From NCBI RefSeq assembly GCF_900100165.1, contig NZ_FNEO01000003.1, positions 184,951-248,950 on the forward strand: 64,000 nt of DNA, in the 5' to 3' direction. The translations under genes and the position numbers were made by a program. Source of the DNA: Flavobacterium glycines. Its GTDB lineage: Bacteria > Bacteroidota > Bacteroidia > Flavobacteriales > Flavobacteriaceae. Positions 54,548-61,309 of this stretch are shown piece by piece. The notes under the pieces are model-generated. The model made no database searches, was not told where the DNA came from, and saw nothing but the letters and a program-made list of their open reading frames with translations. Each line of letters opens with the position of its first letter. The stretch's first letter is position 1.

Positions 54548-55189
54548 ATGAAAAAGTTTATCCAAATTACATTTATCTTACTTATTTCTTTTGCAACGCA
54601 AGCACAAGACAAAAAAGCAAAAAGCCTTTTAGATCAAGTTACTGCTAAAGTAAAAAGTTATAATAATATTGTAATTGATTTTAAATACTCACTAAACAAC
54701 AGTAAAGAAAACATCAATCAGGATAGTAAAGGAAATGTAACCTTAAAAGGCAATCAATATGTATTGAACTTCATGGGAATGACTAAAATTTTTGACGGAA
54801 AAAAAACCTACACTATTGTTCCTGAGGATGAAGAAGTAAACATCTCTTCGGTAAATGAAAAAGACGATAACGCTGTAACTCCGTCTAAAATGCTTACTTT
54901 CTTTAATAGCGGTTACAAATATTCTATGGACATTTTGCAAAATGTAAGAGGCAGAAAAATTCAATACATTAAATTAATCCCAACCAACACTAAAGACCAA
55001 AGAAAGGAAATTCTGTTAGGAATTGATGTGCAAACAAAACACATTTATAACCTGATTGAAACCGGTAAAAAAGGAACGAAAACAACATTAACCGTTAATT
55101 CTTTTAAAACCAACCAACCTTTGTCAAAAAATCAATTTACCTTTGTAGCTAATAAATATCCAAATTACTACATCAATAAATTAGATTAA
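54548..55189 (+). CDS. lolA: LolA-like outer-membrane lipoprotein carrier
   Basis: A 213-residue protein; the Met at 54548 is chosen because it begins a signal peptide (MKKFIQITFILLISFATQAQ) and lies just after the ftsK stop, whereas the longer frame overlaps ftsK. The mature part has the LolA/LolB half-barrel pattern (FKYSLNNSKENINQDSKGNV, YTIVPEDEEVNI). It should carry lipoproteins across the periplasm. It is 8 bp before the LptF/G-type gene. Confidence 0.9.
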   Translation: MKKFIQITFILLISFATQAQDKKAKSLLDQVTAKVKSYNNIVIDFKYSLNNSKENINQDSKGNVTLKGNQYVLNFMGMTKIFDGKKTYTIVPEDEEVNISSVNEKDDNAVTPSKMLTFFNSGYKYSMDILQNVRGRKIQYIKLIPTNTKDQRKEILLGIDVQTKHIYNLIETGKKGTKTTLTVNSFKTNQPLSKNQFTFVANKYPNYYINKLD

Positions 55190-55197
55190 TCCATTAC

Positions 55198-56655
55198 GTG
55201 AAAATTCTCGATAAATACTTATTAAAAACATTCCTGATTACATTTACTACGGTATTTGTAATCTTGTTTTTTATATTCATATTACAAACCATTTGGCTTT
55301 TCATCGCTGAGCTGGCCGGAAAAGATTTAGACGTTACTTTAATTGTTAAATTTCTACTCTTTTCAATGCCTAGAATCGTTCCGTTAGTACTACCCCTTTC
55401 GGTACTGCTATCCTCAATTATGACTTTTGGTAATCTTGCCGAAAATTATGAATTTGCAGCAATGAAATCCTCAGGAATCTCTTTGCAAAGAGCTATGAGA
55501 GGACTTACTATATTTATAGTATTTCTTAGTGTTATAGCCTTCTTTTTTGCTAATAATGTAATTCCTTATGCCGAATATAAATTCATCAATTTCAGAAAAA
55601 ACATTGCCCAATTAAAACCTGCAATGGCAATCACTGAAGGACAATTTAGTGATGTCGGTTTTTACAATATTAAAGTCAATAAAAAATCAGGAGAAAACGG
55701 GAACAAACTAACAGGAATTACAATTCATAAAAAATCTGTTAGTGGCGACGGAGGCAAAACAGTTATCAAAGCAAAAAATGGTGAATTAATCAGCAGTGAA
55801 CAATCGAGTATTTTACAACTTGTTCTAAATAACGGTAATTACTACGAAGACATTACTCCTAAAAAATTTAACGATAGAAAGAAATATCCATTTGCCAAAA
55901 GTTCGTTTAAAAAATACACTATCAATATTGATTTATCACAATTGAACAATGTAGATGTTGATGAAGAAAAAGTAACTAATTCGAATACCATGTTAACTGT
56001 AAGCGAATTAAATTACACCTTGGATTCATTAAAGAAAAATTACAAAACCGAAATTGCTTCTTATTCTGAAAACATCAATCAAAGAACTATTATTCAAAAT
56101 AAGACTTTTGATAATAATTCTAATGTAACACTAACTAAACCTAAAAAGAAATTACCTTCAGATATTTTATCTTTATACGATAATCGTAAAAAAGTGGAAA
56201 TATTAACAACTGCAGGCAGTAACCTTAGCAGCATTGGTTACAGCATCGACGGAAGTAGATTCAATTTAGAAGCCAAACAAAAAAGCATCAACAATCACTT
56301 GTTAGCTTTATACGACAAATTTGTTATTGCTTACGCTTGTTTAATGATGTTTTTCATTGGTGCTCCACTTGGAGCCATCATTAGAAAAGGAGGACTCGGA
56401 TTACCTATTATTTTCGCAGTATTAATATTTATAACTTTTCACTTTATTAATACTTTTGGAAAAAGATTTGCGCAAGAAAACGGAATGACACCTTTTATGG
56501 GATCATGGATGTCTTCAATGATATTAACACCTCTAGCCATACTACTAACCTATCGAGCTACAAATGATATTGGTTTGATTAACATGGATATTGTTTTGGC
56601 TCCAGTACAAAAACTATTTCAAAAAATCATAGCTAACAAAAAAACAACTACCTAA
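55198..56655 (+). CDS. LptF/LptG-type (YjgP/YjgQ) LPS export permease
   Basis: A 485-residue protein starting at GTG, supported by KILDKYLLKTFLITFTTVFV, the normal N-terminus, and by 8-bp spacing from lolA. Three membrane helices lie in the first 125 residues, a periplasmic beta-jellyroll-like domain follows (with a long charged insert, about 255-345), and three helices end the protein. It works with LptB and LptC to extract LPS. Only one such gene is in the operon; the partner is probably elsewhere. Confidence 0.9.
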   Translation: MKILDKYLLKTFLITFTTVFVILFFIFILQTIWLFIAELAGKDLDVTLIVKFLLFSMPRIVPLVLPLSVLLSSIMTFGNLAENYEFAAMKSSGISLQRAMRGLTIFIVFLSVIAFFFANNVIPYAEYKFINFRKNIAQLKPAMAITEGQFSDVGFYNIKVNKKSGENGNKLTGITIHKKSVSGDGGKTVIKAKNGELISSEQSSILQLVLNNGNYYEDITPKKFNDRKKYPFAKSSFKKYTINIDLSQLNNVDVDEEKVTNSNTMLTVSELNYTLDSLKKNYKTEIASYSENINQRTIIQNKTFDNNSNVTLTKPKKKLPSDILSLYDNRKKVEILTTAGSNLSSIGYSIDGSRFNLEAKQKSINNHLLALYDKFVIAYACLMMFFIGAPLGAIIRKGGLGLPIIFAVLIFITFHFINTFGKRFAQENGMTPFMGSWMSSMILTPLAILLTYRATNDIGLINMDIVLAPVQKLFQKIIANKKTTT

Positions 56656-56657
56656 AA

Positions 56658-57791
56658 ATGGTCGCAGATAAAATACAACTCAATACAATTGAAGAAGCAA
56701 TAGAAGATATCCGTCAGGGAAAAATTATCTTAGTTGTTGATGATGAAGACAGAGAAAATGAAGGTGATTTTTTGGCTGCAGCCGAAAAAGTAACACCTGA
56801 AATGATCAACTTTATGGCAACCCATGGTCGTGGATTAATTTGTACTCCACTAACCGAAAAACGTTGTAAAGAACTAGATTTAAAACCAATGGTCACAAAC
56901 AATACTGACCATATGGAAACAGCTTTTACCGTATCAGTCGATTTAAAAGGAAACGGCGTAACCACAGGTATTTCTGCTGCCGATAGAGCAAGAACCGTGC
57001 TTTCTTTAATTGATCCTAAAACAAAACCACAGGATTTAGCCCGACCAGGACATATTTTTCCTTTAATTGCTAAAGAAGGTGGTGTTTTAAGAAGAACAGG
57101 ACACACTGAAGCCGCAATAGATTTTGCCCGATTAGCAGGCTTTAAACCGGCTGGTGTAATCGTTGAAGTAATGAACGAGGATGGTACCATGGCCCGTTTA
57201 CCTCAATTAGTAAAAATTGCAAAAAAATTTGATATCAAAGTGGTTTCTATTGAAGCTCTTGTTGCTTACAGAATGCAACATGACAGCATCATTGTTAAGA
57301 AAGAAGATTTTGATATTAATACCCGATTCGGTGTTTTTCGTTTAAGAGCTTACGAGCAAATAACCAACAAACAAATTCATATCGCTTTAACAAAAGGAAC
57401 CTGGAACTTAGGAGAACCAATCTTAACCCGAATCCATTCTTCTCAGGTTAATAATGATTTGTTAGGTACATTAACTAATAACGTGGACCAACAATTAGAC
57501 GATATGTTTAAAATAATCAACGAAAACGGTCGTGGAGCTGTTATTTTTATCAATCAGGACATGTCGGCGGTTAATTTACTTAATCGTATTACCGAACTGA
57601 AAGGTTTACAAGCCGAAGGAACAATGAAAGCACCAAAAGTAGTTATTGATATAAAAGATTACGGAATCGGGGCACAAATATTACACGATATTGATATTTC
57701 AAAAATCCGATTAGTATCTAATTCAACTCAAACTAAACGCGTAGGAATGATAGGTTATGGTCTTGAGATTACCGAATATGTTAACTACTAA
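56658..57791 (+). CDS. ribB: 3,4-dihydroxy-2-butanone-4-phosphate synthase with inactive RibA-like domain
   Basis: A 377-residue RibBA-type fusion. The N-terminal RibB domain is intact: LVVDDEDRENEGDF (about residues 26-38), THGRGLICTPL, and HTEAAIDFARLAGF. The C-terminal GTP cyclohydrolase II-like domain keeps its shape (GEPILTRIHS, NENGRGAVIFINQ) but the three zinc-binding Cys of the active enzyme are gone (HSSQVNNDLLGTLTNNVDQQ). It should therefore make only the RibB product for riboflavin. It starts 2 bp after the LptF/G-type stop and is the last gene of the operon. Confidence 0.93.
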   Translation: MVADKIQLNTIEEAIEDIRQGKIILVVDDEDRENEGDFLAAAEKVTPEMINFMATHGRGLICTPLTEKRCKELDLKPMVTNNTDHMETAFTVSVDLKGNGVTTGISAADRARTVLSLIDPKTKPQDLARPGHIFPLIAKEGGVLRRTGHTEAAIDFARLAGFKPAGVIVEVMNEDGTMARLPQLVKIAKKFDIKVVSIEALVAYRMQHDSIIVKKEDFDINTRFGVFRLRAYEQITNKQIHIALTKGTWNLGEPILTRIHSSQVNNDLLGTLTNNVDQQLDDMFKIINENGRGAVIFINQDMSAVNLLNRITELKGLQAEGTMKAPKVVIDIKDYGIGAQILHDIDISKIRLVSNSTQTKRVGMIGYGLEITEYVNY

Positions 57792-57840
57792 TAATTATTT
57801 TCCCGTTTTAAAGAGGCTAACTATCACATACTAAAAACAT

Positions 57841-57876
57841 TAAATCAGCTATAAAAAAATAGCTGATTTTTTTTAT
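57841..57876 (+). terminator. Rho-independent terminator after ribB
   Basis: AAATCAGCTAT / ATAGCTGATTT hairpin with a short A loop and eight T residues, 50 bp after the stop. Confidence 0.92.
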
Positions 57877-57908
57877 CCAAATATATTTTTTTATCTGGAA
57901 AAACCTCC

Positions 57909-57916
57909 TATATTTG
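57909..57916 (+). promoter_or_regulatory. Putative -7 box for tRNA-Ser
   Basis: TATATTTG matches TAnnTTTG, 32 bp before the tRNA. Confidence 0.5.
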
Positions 57917-57948
57917 CACTCGCAATCACGAAACGATTGCTACATACT

Positions 57949-58033
57949 GGAGAAATGGCAGAGCGGTCGAATGCGGCAGTCTTGAAAACTGTTGACTGTA
58001 ACAGGTCCGGGGGTTCGAATCCCTCTTTCTCCG
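57949..58033 (+). tRNA. tRNA-Ser(TGA)
   Basis: An 85-base serine tRNA. Acceptor arms GGAGAAA / TTTCTCC pair fully; the anticodon stem GCAGT / ACTGT holds the loop CTTGAAA, giving anticodon TGA (reads UCA and UCG/UCU by wobble). A long variable arm and the T-loop GTTCGAATC are as expected for class II tRNA. CCA is not encoded. Confidence 0.97.
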
Positions 58034-58036
58034 CAA

Positions 58037-58070
58037 GAAAAACCGAAACTTTTGTTTCGGTTTTTTATTT
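58037..58070 (+). terminator. Rho-independent terminator after tRNA-Ser
   Basis: AAAACCGAAAC / GTTTCGGTTTT hairpin with a 4-base loop and T run, directly after the tRNA. Confidence 0.93.
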
Positions 58071-58077
58071 TTATATA

Positions 58078-58137
58078 AGTTAGATAAGTACACCTGCCTT
58101 CTAAGCAGGCGATCCAAAATTCGAATCCTTCTGTGCA
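58078..58137 (+). pseudogene. Decayed tRNA-Arg(TCT) fragment
   Basis: This 60-bp stretch holds an intact anticodon arm CCTGC-CTTCTAA-GCAGG (58093-58109; anticodon TCT at 58100-58102), D-loop-like AGTTAGATA before it and a T-loop TTCGAAT after it. The 5' acceptor arm is missing and the T stem no longer pairs (CAAAA against CCTTC), so it cannot fold as a tRNA. It lies 44 bp after tRNA-Ser. Confidence 0.6.
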
Positions 58138-58451
58138 ATTGCGTTTAAACCGATTAGCTCGTACTTTAATTAATATTTTTACTTCAAAACCACCTTTCTA
58201 TACTGTACGCCATACTTTACAGCTACTATAACACTTAATAATGTCTATCGAAGCGTAAGCAAATACTGTTTCATAAAAATTTAAAAACTACTCAAACATT
58301 ATACTAAAGTTTTTAAATAGAAAAGTGAGCGAGAATTTAAAATCAATAAAAAAACTACCCGAAATTAATCTTCAAACTTATTAAAAATAAAAGAGGCAGT
58401 GCGGGTTGCACTGCCTCTTTTAAAGTTGGTTTTGGTTGATTTGCATTTGTA
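58138..58451. other. Intergenic region right of the tRNA remnant
   Basis: 314 bp between the tRNA-Arg remnant and the OmpA-family gene. Apart from the terminator at 58388-58423 no gene or recognised element is seen. Confidence 0.5.
58388..58423 (-). terminator. Rho-independent terminator of the T9SS adhesin cluster
   Basis: AAAAGAGGCAGTGC / GCACTGCCTCTTTT, a perfect 14-bp stem with a 5-base loop, about 29 bp beyond the OmpA-family stop. Confidence 0.93.
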
Positions 58452-60335
58452 TTATTTCACTTTAAAAGTGCTTCTTCTATTTTGTTGATGTTCTGTTTCG
58501 CTACATTTAGTATTATCTTTACAATTATTCACTAATTGTGATTCTCCATAGCCATTTGCCGTTAATCTTGATTTAGCAATACCTTTTGATACTAAATAAG
58601 CCAGCGTTGCATCTGCTCTTTGTTGTGATAACCTTAGATTGTATTTTTTAGATTCTCTACTATCAGTATGAGATCCTATTTCTAGCATAATTTGTGGATA
58701 TTGATTCATAATTGCAACAATTTTATCCAATGCTACTTTTGCATCTTTACGGATAAATGATTTATTTGTATCAAAATATACACTATTTAAAGCTAAAAGA
58801 TTAGATAAATCAACTTCAGGTTTAATTTGCTCAACGGCTTTTACAATTGGATACAATTCGTTTGAATCCTTCTTATAAACATTTACAGATTTTGCTGAAG
58901 CAACATAGTTTATTTGTTCTATTTTGATAGTATAATTAGAATTAGGCTTTACATCTTTAAAAACAAAATTCCCATTCAAATCTGTTTGCAAAGCTGTCAA
59001 AACATTGTTTTTAGAATCCAATATAGTTATTGATGCATTCGGAATCATTTCATTTGTTGCTGCATCAACTACTTTTCCGGAAACTGTAACGGGTAAGTAA
59101 GCCAAATTAAAAGAATACAGGTCATCATCACCTATTCCTCCGGGACGATTACTACTAAAGTAACCCTGATTCATTTGTGAGTTTACTGTTAATGCAAAAT
59201 CATCAAAAGGACTATTAATACCAGAACTCAGGTTAATTACTTCAGAATTTGGATCAGATAAATCAATAGAATACAAATCTAAACCTCCCAAACCAGGATG
59301 ACCATCGGAAGCAAAAATCAAGGTATTATCTTCAGTTATATAAGGAAATGATTCTCTTCCTTCCGTATTAATCTTATTGCTTAAATGTTCAATTTTTCCA
59401 AATGATCCATCTACATTTACAGCTACTTTAAATAAATCTGATTTACCAAAACTTTCTTTAAAATTAGCTGCAAAATACAAAAACTTCCCATCTGGACTCA
59501 ATGCCGGATCAGCAATATTAACAGAATCATTGTCAGTCAATGAAATAGGGCCTTTATTATGCCATTTCCCCTTTGAATAAACAGATTTGTATATTTTAAA
59601 TAAGCCATTAACCAATTTGGATTTTGAGTTTTTTGACAATTGATTTTGACTGTAAAACATTGTCTTTCCATCTTTAGAAAAAACAGCTGTTGCTTCATGA
59701 TAAATTGAAAAGCTATTCTTTGAAAATATTTTTGGACTTGTAAATTCTCCCGAAGGTTTTTTTACGGATTGATACAAACTTGTATAAGACTGATTTGTTC
59801 TTGCATACGTTTTATTATCCAAAACAAAATCACGGGCACTTGCAAAAACCAATGTATCTCCTTTTATTGCAGTTCCATAATCCGAAAATTTCGAGTTAAA
59901 TGGCAATAATTTTACATTCGTAAATAATAATATTGATTTTTCATTCAAGCCATTTTTATATCGTTGGGTTCTAATTTCATTTGGATACTTTCTTTCAAAA
60001 ATTTCCATTTCTTTTTTAGAATCTTCATTTAAACCAACCGATTTCAATGTTTGAGCATACCTGTATTGATGTTCGGCATCCATTTGATAATTCAACCCAT
60101 CTAATTTCAAATACCATTTGTAAGCCTGAACATAATTTGCATTTAAATAGTTTGCATCGGCTAATTTCTCAAAAACAGTTACTGTACTAATACCTTTATT
60201 AACAAGGTTCTCAAAAAGCGCTATAGATTCAACATAATGTTCTGTGTTAAAAGCTTTATCAGCTTGTCTGATTTCTTTTTTTTGAGAAAAAACCAATAAA
60301 GGAAATGCAAATATGAATAAAAATGTTTTTTTCAT
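58452..60335 (-). CDS. OmpA-family outer-membrane protein with TPR and PD40 regions
   Basis: A 627-residue protein with a signal peptide (ends near VFSQ). TPR-like helices cover about residues 20-130, WD40-type PD40 repeats follow (ALSPDGKFLYFAAN, LIFASDGHPGLGGLDLYSI), then a carboxypeptidase-regulatory-like domain (VSGKVVDAATNEMIPNASIT, about 413-485) and a C-terminal OmpA peptidoglycan-binding domain (IGSHTDSRESKKYNLRLSQQ). It is the third gene of the adhesin-PorP-OmpA set, 10 bp after the PorP/SprF gene, as seen for T9SS-dependent adhesins in Flavobacterium johnsoniae. It likely anchors the system to the wall. Confidence 0.93.
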   Translation of the reverse strand: MKKTFLFIFAFPLLVFSQKKEIRQADKAFNTEHYVESIALFENLVNKGISTVTVFEKLADANYLNANYVQAYKWYLKLDGLNYQMDAEHQYRYAQTLKSVGLNEDSKKEMEIFERKYPNEIRTQRYKNGLNEKSILLFTNVKLLPFNSKFSDYGTAIKGDTLVFASARDFVLDNKTYARTNQSYTSLYQSVKKPSGEFTSPKIFSKNSFSIYHEATAVFSKDGKTMFYSQNQLSKNSKSKLVNGLFKIYKSVYSKGKWHNKGPISLTDNDSVNIADPALSPDGKFLYFAANFKESFGKSDLFKVAVNVDGSFGKIEHLSNKINTEGRESFPYITEDNTLIFASDGHPGLGGLDLYSIDLSDPNSEVINLSSGINSPFDDFALTVNSQMNQGYFSSNRPGGIGDDDLYSFNLAYLPVTVSGKVVDAATNEMIPNASITILDSKNNVLTALQTDLNGNFVFKDVKPNSNYTIKIEQINYVASAKSVNVYKKDSNELYPIVKAVEQIKPEVDLSNLLALNSVYFDTNKSFIRKDAKVALDKIVAIMNQYPQIMLEIGSHTDSRESKKYNLRLSQQRADATLAYLVSKGIAKSRLTANGYGESQLVNNCKDNTKCSETEHQQNRRSTFKVK

Positions 60336-60345
60336 GTCTTCGTTT

Positions 60346-61260
60346 TTAAAAGAATCTAGGTGTTGCTATACGTGAATGTTTTCTAAATAAATCAAATTGT
60401 AGAAATAATTCATGAGAACCTGAATTATAATTAGAAAGTCTGGTTGTTTCGGTATCGTAACCATAACCAACAAATAAATTATCACTCAATTGAAATCCTG
60501 CAAGCATACTTACAGATGCACTCCAACGGTAAGCAGCCCCAATAACAAATTTGTCACTAAACATGAAATTTGCAGACAAATCTAATTGTAATGGAGCCCC
60601 GGCAACTACTTTCGAAATAAAAGCAGGTTTAAATTTAAGGTTATAACTTAAATCAAATACTTTTCCTCCCATAAAATACATATGGTATCTTTGATTTATT
60701 TGAGCTCTATTTACATCATCATATTTTTCGGTATCAAACAGCATGGGTACTGAAGCCCCAAAATAGCTAGTGTTATTATAATAATACAATCCAACTCCTA
60801 CATTAGGAGAAAATAAATTTGTTATATTATTTTGAAGTACTTGTTCCCCCGGATTGTATTGATTTAATTTATTATAATCAACATTTAATAAATTACCACT
60901 AGCTTTTAAACCAAATGCCAATCTGGAATCATTTGATAAAAATAAAGTGTATGCTAAATCCACCGAAATTTGTGTATCGTCACTAACTCCAATATTATCA
61001 TTCAAAACAGAAACTCCATAACCTAATTTACTTCCTTCAATAGGCTTATTCATTGAAACATTAACCGTTTTAGGAGCACCATCTAAACCAACCCATTGGG
61101 TACGATATAAACCGTATATACTAGTAAATCCTTTTGAACCTGCATAGGCAGGGTTTACCACTGTTGGATTATACATATATTGTGTGTATTGCGGCTCTTG
61201 TTGTCCATATGACATTAAGCCGATTAATAGCATTATATTTAAAATTAAAATTCTTTTCAT
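60346..61260 (-). CDS. PorP/SprF-family type IX secretion outer-membrane protein
   Basis: A 304-residue protein with a signal peptide (ending at SYGQ) and the family's opening QEPQYTQYMYNPTVVNPAYAG, followed by beta strands of an outer-membrane barrel (GLYRTQWVGLDGAPKTVNVS, YRWSASVSMLAGFQ). SprF is needed for secretion or surface attachment of the partner adhesin SprB. It lies 49 bp after the adhesin and 10 bp before the OmpA-family gene, which supports that pairing. Confidence 0.94.
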   Translation of the reverse strand: MKRILILNIMLLIGLMSYGQQEPQYTQYMYNPTVVNPAYAGSKGFTSIYGLYRTQWVGLDGAPKTVNVSMNKPIEGSKLGYGVSVLNDNIGVSDDTQISVDLAYTLFLSNDSRLAFGLKASGNLLNVDYNKLNQYNPGEQVLQNNITNLFSPNVGVGLYYYNNTSYFGASVPMLFDTEKYDDVNRAQINQRYHMYFMGGKVFDLSYNLKFKPAFISKVVAGAPLQLDLSANFMFSDKFVIGAAYRWSASVSMLAGFQLSDNLFVGYGYDTETTRLSNYNSGSHELFLQFDLFRKHSRIATPRFF

Positions 61261-61309
61261 GTTGCTGAATATTATTTTCTAATCTGTATAAATCTAAATC
61301 CCCTACTCC

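Noticed and set aside
56714..57190. 158-codon minus-strand frame
   Set aside because: It is the antisense of the conserved ribB domain and gives a low-complexity Ser/Ile-rich product.
57926..58138. 70-codon minus-strand frame over the tRNA genes
   Set aside because: It is the antisense of tRNA-Ser and the tRNA-Arg remnant (the typical RDSNPR peptide read from tRNA), not a gene.
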